Source: Nematostella vectensis
Lineage: Eukaryota; Cnidaria; Anthozoa; Actiniaria; Edwardsiidae
Assembly: GCF_932526225.1 (NCBI RefSeq)
Contig: NC_064047.1
Coordinates: forward strand, 13,152,460-13,216,459
Reading direction: 5' to 3'
DNA: 64,000 nt
Shown here: one piece after another, positions 45,063 through 57,100 of the stretch
How the letters are laid out: each line of letters starts with the position of its first letter
Position numbering within the stretch: position 1 is the stretch's first letter
Made by a program: the position numbers and the translations under genes
The notes under the pieces: model-generated
What the model saw: only the letters and a program-made list of their open reading frames with translations
Told to the model about the DNA's origin: nothing
Databases searched by the model: none

Positions 45063-46896
45063 GGTTCTGTGCAATAAAGGATGAGGATCACATTTCAAGA
45101 AAAAAGAAGTTAGTACTCAAATGATCCTCACATTGTATTTTCCAAAATGGTATTCTTATCAATCTATATATCAAACTATCTCTCATCAACCGATATTGTT
45201 GCTTTTTTGTGATTTTGATATGATCAATTCCCATGTGCAATTCAATGAGTAATTTAGTACAATTGATTTATTTGTACCCTGGATGAAAACTAGTAACAGG
45301 GGAGGGCTGAAGCGGACTTGCAGCTTCTGGAACCCAGGTATTGGTGACTAATATGAATGATTCTCGATTTATCAATTTCTTTTCGTTGCTTTTTTCAAGA
45401 TATCATTATACCGAAGGCTTTAATATAACGATATTTCAACATAAGGATATAATTTTCGGTCTCTTGCCGGATTATATCGAGGTCCCACGGTGCGTACAAT
45501 AGAGGGACACATCCACCTCTATCTCCACCCCACCACGCCCCATTTCCGCGGTGCTTTTGATGGAGGCATGCCTAGGCGCAATGGCAAAATGCTAAAAATA
45601 TAATAAAAATGCTCAATATAACTCGATTTCCGTAAAAAGTTATAGTTACAATAGAAGGGGGACGCCATATATGGAGAAAACACAGGGATACTTGATATAC
45701 CAAAAAATACTGCTCGAAGTATAGCCAAGCCAAACCGGAACTTGGTAGCACGCATTGGACCTTTACGCCAGCCAATGTCAAAAGACGAGCGAAGCGCTTG
45801 CTCCGCGATCTCTGAGCTGAGGGTATCAGATCAGATGAACTTGCAAAGACCATCCACGCGATCCTGGCCCTTGGGTTTCCTGTGTATTTTTCTAACCTTC
45901 TCTCAAAACCATCCCCAGTCCCTCGCGCTGGGACATGAAAACAAACATGGCTACCCATGCAGGAAGTAGCTAATACGGGAAGACCTGAGTTCGGGGGCTT
46001 TTCGCGATCTTGGGGATTCCGATCTCCCTGCAAATGGATGCCCTACACAGGATACAAAATGTGCTACTCTTTGAAGAGAACTGCTGCTCCATATCCTTTC
46101 AAACTTTGCTTTACTCAAGAATTATTTGTCTGCTCACATGGGAAACTCGTAACTTATATATTATAATATCGTTAGTAAACCATCTTCCTTATTTGTTAGT
46201 GATTTAATAGTTTCAAAAGGTTATTTTCTGTGAATTCTACTGACGATGCAATGTTGTGATCTTTGGAAGTTAAGAGAGAATTTTAGAAGGGATAGGAGGT
46301 TCAGTAATAGCGAGAATTCTAAACAAACTGTAAGCTTTATGTGTAAAAAATTTAACCGGCATTAATGATTAACAGCATGGGATATTGAGCATACACGAAA
46401 CACAGAGACACACTCTAAGACTCTAAGTAACAATATTATTGCGACATATTAAACAATATATTTAAATGTTTGTGTTGTAAAGAGTTTAATGTTTACCTCT
46501 AGCTTACTCTGCGTAAATCCATTAAAAGATAATACTTAAAGCTTCGCATTTTATATTGAAGCTTTACCTACTGTGCCAATTAGAAGCATGATGCTAGACA
46601 GTACTATTGCTGTGATAATTCAGTATTTATCCTTTCCCGAAATAAAAATATTATTTTGAATAGAAATAATCAATTGTGGTATTAGGAAGTTTAAGTCTTA
46701 TTTCATGTTTGAGTTTTGTAAGTGTCAAAATGTATTTCTCTATAAATAATCATTTATGAACTGTACAGTTTATGAATATGAAAAATAAGCACATACAGGT
46801 CTTTGTTGTTGTTTAGTGTTGAATAGGTAGTTACAACATTACAGTATTTAGTCTTAAACTTCTAAATTTTGGGGGTGGATTCAAACAAAAGAAAAA
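45063..46896. other. Probable 5' region of INPP5B, no firm exon
   Basis: 45.7-46.05 kb is relatively CG-rich and may be a promoter. The candidate exon at 46034 lies here. The rest is AT-rich and shows no coding match. A minus-strand frame at 45572-46033 (153 codons) has no family I recognise. Confidence 0.4.
46034..46100 (+). other. Candidate first coding exon of INPP5B/OCRL (unproven)
   Basis: The ATG at 46034 opens MDALHRIQNVLLFEENCCSI SFQ, which lines up loosely with the human INPP5B start MDQSVAIQETLAEGEYCVIA VQ just before GVL. The next supported exon (47989) needs an upstream exon ending in two bases of a codon such as CA, and CA occurs exactly there. But the following bases are AACTTT, not a GT donor, so the splice fails as written. 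Either the match is chance or the real first exon lies elsewhere between 43 and 48 kb. The stretch 45.7-46.05 kb is richer in CG than its surroundings, as promoters in such genomes can be. Confidence 0.3.
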
Positions 46897-47940
46897 TGTT
46901 ATAGTATTTTTGAATGTTTTTTCTTACACACTTTTTCAAAACAAAGAGCTATCATTGGATAATTCAATAAAGTGTGTAGTCAACAAATAAAAGTTAATAA
47001 GTGAAGCTAGTATTATGCTTTTAGAATCATAAGTTGTTTATGTACATTTTTCATATATAACTATCTAAGTAATATTGATTTGAAATGATATGTGAGGATT
47101 TTTATGAATATCCTAATTATATAAGAAAACTATTGCTTATCATTATTATAAATGTTTAAGGCCTATTTGTTTGATATTATGTACTTCCTACATTATGTTC
47201 TTTATGTACTGATGTACTACATCGTAACCCTTGAAAATGTTATTATATTTTTTAATGTTTTTTCTTACACACTTTTTCAAAGCAAAGAGCTATCATTAGA
47301 TAATTCAATAAAGTGTGTAGTCAACAAATAAAAGTTAATAAGTGAAGCTAGTATTATGCTTTTAGAATCATAAGTTGTTTATGTACATTTTTCATATATA
47401 ACTATCTAAGTAATATTGATTTGAAATGATATGTGAGGATTTTTATGAATATCCTAATTATATAAAAAAAAAACTATTGCTTATCATTATTATAAATGTT
47501 TAAGGCCTATTTATTTGATATTATGTACTTCCTACATTATGTTCTTTATGTACTGATGTACTGCATCGTAACCCTTGAAAATGTTATAGTATTTTTTAAT
47601 GTTTTTTCTTACACACTTTTTCAAAACAAAGAGCTATCATTAGATAATTCAATAAAGTGTGGAGTCAACAAATAAAAGTTAATAAGTGAAGCTAGTATTA
47701 TGCTTTTAGAATAATAAGTTGTTTATGTACATTTTTCATATATAACTATCTAAGTAATATTGATTTGAAATGATATGTGAGGATTTTTATGAATATCCTA
47801 AATATAAAAAAACTATTGCTTATCATTATTATAAATGTTTTTAAACATTATTATAAATGTTTTTAAAACGCCTATTTGTTTGATATTATGTACTTCCTAC
47901 ATTATGTTCTTTATGTACTGATGTACTACATCGTAACACT
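46897..47940. repeat. ~344-bp tandem triplication upstream of INPP5B PH exons
   Basis: Three long, near-identical AT-rich units start near 46898, 47238 and 47581. Each contains TTCAATAAAGTGTGTAGTCA (an AATAAA followed by GT-rich bases) and ACTTCCTACATTATGTTCTT. The third has a small internal duplication (ATTATTATAAATGTTTTTAA). Nothing coding. Confidence 0.9.
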
Positions 47941-47988
47941 TGGATCCAATTTTTTTTTATTTTCCTTAACTACCTTTCACTGTATCAG

Positions 47989-50900
47989 GGGTGTTCTAGT
48001 AAAAGAGAACAGTGAGACTAAATGCCTAGTTGCACACATTAATCGGATTGGAGATAATGCGTATGTTCTGCCATTCAATTGTTTAAGTTATAATGTCAAG
48101 AAGTGTTGGGTTCTTTTTTGACTCTGGTTTGTCTTTTGAAATAGCAGTGGATGTTTATTTTAATTATTCAACCTTAGGATTCACCCAATCTGGAATTACA
48201 AGTAAACTTCTACTCTTAATGAAAATCTCATTCATGCGTAGGACTGGCCTTAAATACTGTAGATGCATGATGTATGTGCTGTGGGCGGGGCCTCCCCATT
48301 CCATATAAGTGGAACAGCACTGATATGATCAAATAGCTACAACTCTAATGTTAATTTGAACATGTTTAAAGTGAGTTGCCAATGAGCGATGTTGAGGTTC
48401 CTTGAGAAGGTGTTAATGTGCATGGTCAAAAGCTCATATGAATTTAGGCTCTTATCAACTCTTATCTCCCTTTGACCAAGGCTTTACATGTCAAGACTTT
48501 TTTTTTTGTATTTTCAGTTTGCTTGTATATCAAGATCCAACTGATGGGGATAAGAAGTCCCCACTCAACCTCCTCTACGCTCTACCAATCAGAGGAGCTT
48601 TTGCTCTCAATAAAGGTAATAGTACTGCCACATGGCAGCCAGAATTTCATAGGGGGAGGGAGGTAAGTCATGTGTAGCCAGGATTTGCCAAGGGGAAGCA
48701 GGGGTTTCAGCTGGCAGTGGAACATACATGTGTAGTAATATATTATGAGAAGGATGTACTCCTCTTCCAGCTACATGCCTATATACGGCTACATCTACAT
48801 GTAGCTGCTTACATGATTTGTTTTGCTATAAAGCAAAGGAAGCTTGGCTCTAAAACATTCATCAAAGGTAAAAATAGAAATTATTGGCTTAACCAGAGAA
48901 TACCATATTACATTCAACATACCTATATAAGTACCAATAATAAAGTGATCATACCCCCACCCTCCTCTTGTCTTTCGGAATTCTTTTAGGTGAACAGTCC
49001 ACTTACAGTGAGCATTTTTACTCCTTTCAGTCATAAATGGTGCATCAACTGCAAATGGAAATGGTATGATTTACATCTATTTCAAATAATGTTGCACTTG
49101 GAAATCATGCTCCAAACCTGCAGTGGTTAATGGGTAACATATAAGTGGCTGAATCCTTGTATCTGAAAGCCGTGCTCATATTCACAGAAACATGAACAAG
49201 GTCTCCACTTAATAGAATTATCTCTCCATTTGAACATTTCTATTTATATGTTGATTTTTTATTCCTTGCTTCCTTGCTACCTACTTAATAGTTGTTGCCT
49301 CATTTTTTTTCAGGCAATGAAGTACGGTTCCAAGTTATCACAGATGAAAATATTGCCTACCTTTTTGAGGTGAAGACCTCGGATGAGACCATGAGGTTTC
49401 TACTTGAGGTCAAGAATGCAATAACAGGTACATATGCATACTTGAAGTTATGAATGCAATAACAGGTATACACAAATTTCAATAAAGATTGTCACTGTGA
49501 ATGGCAATTACCAAATGGCAGTTCTATGACCGAAAGGTGTTTATGGTAGTAATTACTCATAAAAATAAAGGTGATAGATAAACTCAAGCGGTGTCAGAAC
49601 CATATATTGATTATATCAAATGGATAGTCATATGTTTATTTATATTTTTCTCAATTTGGAACAAATATTTTGGGATTCATGGGTCATTTCGATCGTAGAA
49701 CTGTCATTTGTCAATCGCCATTTGCTGTTTGCACTGACAACGTTTTTTAAATAGGTTTATGTGCAAAGCTGAGGTCATGAATGCAATAACATATAATACA
49801 CCTCTTTCAAATAAGGTTGCACTCAGAGAATCCATGTGTTGTACCCCACAGTCCTTGGTTTCAAATAAAGAAGTAAATAAGCGTAAATAAAAACAAGCAC
49901 AGGTTTAGAAAGCTTTAGGATTGTTTTTATGTACCTCTTAACATTCACACAGCTGATAAAGTCCAGGATTCGGCCATTTATATGTTACTTGAACCACTGC
50001 AGGTTACAATACGTCGATTCTCGGGTGCAACCTTAATTGTAATACCTTAGGTGTATATGTATACTTGAAGCAAAAAATGCAATAATAACAGTTATTCATC
50101 ATAATCACCCCTATGGCAAAATAATATAGAATAACTTATACATGCTCATCACGACTATAAAATGTATTTACCACTATAGAATAATCTGTCAAATCATAGA
50201 GCTAGCTTACTGCTTGATGGTCGACTCACGGTTATCCATGCTATAGCCATCTGTTGTCCTACTTTCCAGAATACCGACAGAAAGCTCACATGATTGGGGT
50301 CCCTGACTTCAATTGGCTGGACAGATACCACCAGCAGATTTCCAGGAAAAGTTTTGATATGCCAGGTATATGATTTGCTGCATGTCATAAGCACAGGGAG
50401 CCCAAAACTAGAAGCGGTTGCATAGGAGGATAAACACCCCTCCCCCACTAAAGCTATGTTGTGAAGTGTTTTGCATATTGTGATGTATTTCTATTAACCA
50501 GACGACTGAGCCTGTACCACCTCACAGGGGAAATCGGGGTGGGGGGAGGGGGGGGGCTGGTGGACATGGGGGGGTATGCCCCTTTGCCCCTCCCCCTGCA
50601 ACAGCCCTGTTGTGAGTTGTTTTGCATGAAGTGATGGATTTATATTAGCTAGACGGAACATTTGGGGGGACAAGACAGGGTTTTTTGTGAACATGAGGGG
50701 AGGGGGGTATGCCCGTCTATACCCCAATCCCTGGCCCTCGTGTTTTGCATGTTGTGATGTATTTGTATAAAAAAATTGGGGGGGGGGGGGGGGGGATTGG
50801 TGGATATAGGAGAGGAAGGAATTTGCCCTTGTTCCCTCCCCCTGCTAAAGGCCTGTTTGTTGTGGGGGTAGGGGACAGGGGATTTTGGACATGAGGGGTA

Positions 50901-51147
50901 CCCCTCCCCTACTAAAGCTATGTTGTGAGTAGTTTTGCATGCTGTGATATATTAATATTGACCAGATGACTGGAACTTTAACAACTTCATGGGCCATGGT
51001 CGGTATGCCCCAGTACTCTTCCCCTGCCACGGTTGTGACGGGTTTTGCATGCTGTGTTGTATTTATATTGACCAGACGACTGGGCATTTAACCATCTCAT
51101 GACTCAAGACGATGGCGCAGCCAGCACCGCCACAGATTCCACGTCAG
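47989..51147 (+). CDS. INPP5B: INPP5B/OCRL N-terminal PH-domain exons
   Basis: The exon pieces read [75 protein letters not shown] and [20 protein letters not shown]. The beta-strand pattern and the closing FLLEV helix fit the N-terminal PH domain of human INPP5B (…QGVLCEGDSRQSRLLGLV…, …FLWLSRY…). The 33-nt exon 49031-49063 ([11 protein letters not shown]) sits in a PH loop. It is phase-neutral (2 + 30 + 1), so it may be optional. The first exon upstream is not established (see 46034). Confidence 0.82.
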
Positions 51148-54100
51148 GTTAGTTTTGGAACGCGCTTATGGTGTTTACGCCCAAAAGATTAAAACTCACA
51201 AAAATCCCTGGCTGTGCGACGACGCAACGACGCGACGACGACGGTAAGGAAAATGTGACCAAATAAAGCTTTAATGCTTAGCGCTGGATAGGTAGGATGA
51301 AACTAATTTTTTTATATTCCCAAAAAAACTAAGAATACGTCTACAGCCATATTATTTTATCAATGAAAGTCTGGTTTGCAGCATTCTAATTGGTCGACGG
51401 ATGTTTTGGCGGGAATTTCAGTCTCGTGCGTGACACTAGCGAGACAGATTCATTTCAATGTAAGTTTCTGCCTGGCTCAGCGCAAACAGCTCGGTGTTCA
51501 GTTCTTATGAAGGTATCCCTTCTAGCTATCAAATCTTACCTCTCAAAAAAAATGTTTGCAGCACGTTTTCATCCGTCTTTTTTTTTTTGCGGTATCGCTC
51601 TTTTTGTCATCCTTAAAATATTCTACGAAAAAAACAAGGTTTTATTCTGTATACTGTGTCCGTCATCAACATCGTCAAAAAATACACGAACCACCTCGAA
51701 GCCCCGTGCAAACTGCGCCAGCACCTGCCATCATTGCTGGCGAATGTTTGCTCTACCGAATACAAGACAAAGGAAATGTTTGAATGTCCATTTCCCATTC
51801 AATTAAAATATTTCTAGAGAAAAAACTCTCGTTTGCATGATATGAGCTGTTATTTTTGCGTCGTCTCCTGAAGTTGTAAAAAAAAAATATGTTTTCAGGA
51901 GCTTCGCCTTTTAGCAATGGCTAAATCATATACAAATCAATCAAAATACCCAAAAAGTCGTGTTTGTAAACCAGACTATAAATATAATCTAGTGTCTGCT
52001 CTAAAGAAGGCTTTTTAAGGACGAACATTTGAGTCGACTACCAGTTTTTGGCGAACCAGCTAAATCATATACAATCTTATTAGTTTGATTGGCCATTTGG
52101 CGTAAAATCATTTTAGTCGCACCTTCCTAATCGTTCCCTGCTAAAACTCTGTTTTGACTCCACACCAGACGTCAACTTGGGCCTTGTCTGCAACTGTCGC
52201 TGTTATCGGTCAAACTGCTGTTTAAAGATCTCTTGGTTTGTCAACATTACAAATTATTGTCCCCGCTTTACAAAAAAGTGTTGTCGCGGAACAAGCTATG
52301 TCTTCTATTTATCACAAGTTACATTATTCCAAAATTCTTGAATTTAAAAAATAAATCACATTTTCTGCCCTATTTGCACTTGCCTCGTAAAAATTTTGAC
52401 GTACATTTTTTTATTTTTTATTTTTTAAATATAAACTTAAAAGTCGTACGAAAAAGATAATTTAACCTTTCTACTTTCCAGATTGTTCGGCGGCTTGTTA
52501 CAGAGTCCTTCGCAAAAAAAATGCGCCAAAAGCCGATTTTTTCTCTTTGATGATCTATACGAAAGTTCATAAATCTACTATAACTGCTTTATCAAACCTC
52601 AGTTGACCTTATGAGGCTATTTAACCTTGCTAAGCGTGGCATTTTATGGATGAATTGTATATTTAAACTCTTTGTAAAGTTCATGTCCTTTGGGTTTTAA
52701 CGAAAAGCCCATAGGGAATGATATGTTAACTTTTGTATACAGGATTGCTCTGCATTTTATCACGACTTTTTTTCCTACCACAATACCGATAATAACACAT
52801 TTGCTAGAATAAATATCCTTTTATCGTTGTATTACTGTAAAACGGACGAAGCTTAATTGCTTTAGGCTTATTATAAGATAAGAACTGCTCTGCACTACCA
52901 TATATCCTAAGATCATGTGCCTGGAATGAGTAAAAAAGGCGAATTTATAAAGAAATATGTCCAAATTTTTAATCAGGTCTTATCTGAAAAAGTTTACAAC
53001 ACAAATCATGAATATTCGATTGTGGGAGATGACGTTATTCTTTATAAGCTGATAATCTGGTAGTCTTTTATTCCGTTGTTTACATCAGATATTCAGCTAT
53101 AATGCTCCGGAACGACTTGCATTTTAAAACATGTTAAAACATCGCCATTGGTAATGTATATTTTTTGTGTGACTGGAACGTCTAACCAACTGTTGTTTCA
53201 AGATCTCCACACATTCACATAAACATCCTGAGATCTATTCCCTGTTTGCTGGTTGTGATACGACACTGGAGAATGAGTTCTTCGGAGAAGCTATGTTTCT
53301 GGAGTTTTCAAGCTTTAGGTCAGACTACAGTTTATGCAGCCTAGCTTTATTGAAACACTTCTTTGCTATTGTCTACATAGAAAATACAACGATCTATTGG
53401 CAAGGAAAGAATCATTCCTAATTGAAGTTTGGCGCTTGATTGTTGATTGCCTATGATTGATTAAAATAATTCAAGTCATTTGCTTGAATTAGCCGATAAA
53501 TGAATGCTTTGTGTGACATTCAGGAGCAAAAAATAATGACGTTACCATTAAAGTTATAGATGCTCACGAACAAGGGATAGCTGTTAGAGAGTTTTGACGT
53601 AGAACGTATGGTATAACTAGAAAGACTACAGGCAAGCTGTAGAAAAACCAGATGGTCTGCGTAGGCGTGGTGTAGACAAGATATAAATCAACACAAGGTT
53701 GAAAAGGTATGTTGAACGCCTCTGTGAAACAGAGTGGTTGCGCTGACGTTTCGAGCAAAAAGGTTTTTTTTTGCTCCGACGAAGGGCTAACGCTCGAAAC
53801 GTCAGCGCAACCACTCTGTTTCACAGAAGCGTTCAACATACCTTTTCAATCTTGTGTTGATTCATACCTTGACGTAAAACGACCTTCCAGTTTCTTTATA
53901 TGGTGTTAGGGAACCACTGTCGAAACTCTCTGTTACATTGAACGTTTAACCCAAAAATGTCGAAAAGAAGGACTTGGTTGTCTCACACCTGTATGTAAGC
54001 CTGTTTACCTGTCTACTGGTTTTTACTAGTTCACACATGTTTTAAGGCCTGCCCTTTTCTATCAGTAAGTTCACTCACATCCCAGCCCTCTAATCTTCCT

Positions 54101-57100
54101 TGACCATTCCAAGCTAAATGCTTTTTTCTTTTTCCAGTTCCTGGTGCAACAAGCGCGGCCAGTCAGTCAGAGGATGGACTGGATGTCTTTGGCATGCCTG
54201 GCTTCACCCCAACTGACACAATACTCCACCCTTCCCCCTCAGAGTCAGCGCTTACAGCCCTTGATAAAGTGGATCGCGGGTCTGCAGTATCATGTAAGTT
54301 GAAGTGTACACCCTACACCACCCCTCCAAGGACTGTGATGTATCACCTTATCCCACCCTTCCCAGGACTGTGATGTATCACCTTATCCCACCCTTCCCAG
54401 GACTGTGATGTATCACCTTATCCCAATCTTCCCAGGACTGTGATGTATCACCTTATCCCACCCTTCCCAGGACTGTTATGTATCACCTTATCCCACCCTT
54501 TACTGGACTGTGATGTATCACCTTATCCCACCCTTCACAGGACTTAGATGTATCACACTACCCCACCCTTCACAGGACTCTGATTTATCACACTACCCCA
54601 CCCCTCACAGGACTCTGATATATCACACTACCATCACACTACCCCACCCTTCACAGGACTGTGATGTATCACACTACCCCACCCTTCACAGGACTGTGAT
54701 GTATCACCTTACCCTGCCCTTTACCGGATGTAATGATGTAAACTCTGTCTTATCCCTTTCAGCCTCGCCCATATTTACTCGTAAGTCTGTGCTACCCAGC
54801 AACTTTGGTGCTAGAGATGGCTTTATTAAACTGCATATGGCAACGCGTGAGGCGGATTATATCGAGGTTCTACCTTACAAGTAAGTATATGACACATATA
54901 GCTACACGTGAGGAGGATTATATCGAGGTTCTACCTAACAAGTAAGTATGTGACACATATAGCTACACGTGAGGCGGATTACATCGAGGTTCTACCTTAC
55001 AAGTAAGTATATGACACATATAGCTACACGTGAGGCGGATTATACCGAGGTTCTACCTTACAAGTAAGTATATGACACATATAGCTACACGTGAGGCGGA
55101 TTATATCGAGGTTCTACCTTACAAGTAAGTATATGACACATATAGCTACACGTGAGGCGGATTACATCGAGGTTCTACCTTACAAGTAAGTACACGACAA
55201 ACATGCACGTGGCCACGCGTGGGTCGTCAAAAATAGACAGTTCTACTCAGCGCTGAAAGAGGGCGACGTATGAATCGTAAATGGCGACCCTGTCAACGAG
55301 TTTAAACAAATCAACTTCGTGGTGGGGGGGGCACAGCTTTTGTCACTGTCTTTTGGTCTCTGTCGGCCGCCATTATCACCGTTGCACAATACCAATTGTA
55401 GGAAAACACCCATTTCCATCGGCTTGTTTGAGATAGCTTTCGCGATATTTTAGATTCAAATTTGTAACTTTGTTTTTAAAGAAATATTTCGACATTTCTT
55501 TAAATATGATGGTTTGGAATTAGTATAGAAATAAAGACAACTCGTGGCTGACAAGGGCTCTTTTTAAAGTTCTCATGCTTGTTATCCTTGCAGGTTTTTC
55601 ATCGGCACGTGGAACGTGAATGGAAAAAGCCCCGTCGAGGGACTGGGGCCATGGCTGACGTGTGATGATGAAGCCCCGGATGTTGTAGTTGTCGGGTAAG
55701 ATGTCTATCCCATAATCATTTTCTTTTTTTTCGTTTTCCGATAATCGTTTGTGCTCTTTTTTTGAGAGTAATCACCTAGGCATTCCCTTATTGAAGCATT
55801 CCACTATAGCATGCAATTAGAAGGCTGCAATTAATTTTATCGGCTATGAATTTGGAAGAAACTTCACCGATTTTTTACTTGATCACGTTCCATCCTGTTA
55901 GTGTACATAAAAAACCATTCCATGATCCTCAGTGATTTGGATATTTTTCAAATATAAACCTTATTCAAAAAACCTTGTCAATGCAAACGGCAAATGGCTA
56001 ATGACATTTCCAAGACCGATAGGTGTTCACAAATTATTCGCAAACATAAAGTTAAAGATGAACTTAACCGACATTGATGGCCTTAAACAGATTATCGTAT
56101 GATTGAGAAATATCATCCTGCATTTGTGGTTGAAATATAATGAGACCAATTATACCTTACGGTCGTAGAACTTCCATTTGCCGATTGACATTGGCATTCC
56201 ATTTGCCGTTGGCAATGAAATAGGTGTATTTCCCAAAGACTTTTGGAGATTTAAGTAACCATCCATGCAAGAAATAGGCAAAGTCCCATTGTTCTGCGGC
56301 AAAAGCTTTATCATCATAGTTTTCCCACAGGATATCTTTTGTAATAAACACACAGGCACAAAATGTAGAATATAGTGAAACTTTGAGGAAATAACATGAA
56401 ACATGTGCTCCCTACGTTAGATTTGTCTAATAAGCCATATTTTACATACTAATAAATCCTAAAACTCAAATATTCAAAAAAGTTAGGCAACAAATAGTTT
56501 TAAGTGTAACTTATGTTGTATTTTTTTGTCTTGACCAATCAAATTTCGAATATTAACAAAGGCATTTTTGACATACAAGCGTACATATGCCGTTAGGTTG
56601 CCTAGTTCTTACACGCAGCATTACTTAACTATAACTCCTCAATGTAGTTTTCAGGAGCTCGATTTGAGCACGGAAGCCTTGCTAATGTCAAATGTGACGT
56701 CATCTTCCACGTCATCCAAAGAGGAGGACTGGCAACGAGCGGTAGACAAAGCGCTGAGGCTGAAAGGCTCATATATCAAGGTACCAGGCCACCAAGATAA
56801 AATAATAACACAGGGGCTCCATGAAGATTCGTTCCGTTTAGCTAGTATGTAATCAGAGGCATCGTGATGAAGATGGTCCAGTACACCGCAGTAAATAATA
56901 ACACATGGGTACCATGGAGAATCATTCAGTAGTTAGTATGTAATCAGAGGCACCGTGATGAGGATGGTCCAGTACACCGCAGTAAATAATAACACATGGG
57001 TACCATGAAGAATCATTCAGTAGTTAGTATGTAATCAGAGGCATCGTGATGAGGATGGTCCAGTACACCGCAGTAAATAATAACACATGGGTACCATGGA

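Noticed and set aside
45572-46033. 153-codon minus-strand frame upstream of INPP5B
   Set aside because: No recognisable family, no splice evidence, and it overlaps the probable promoter region of the + strand gene.
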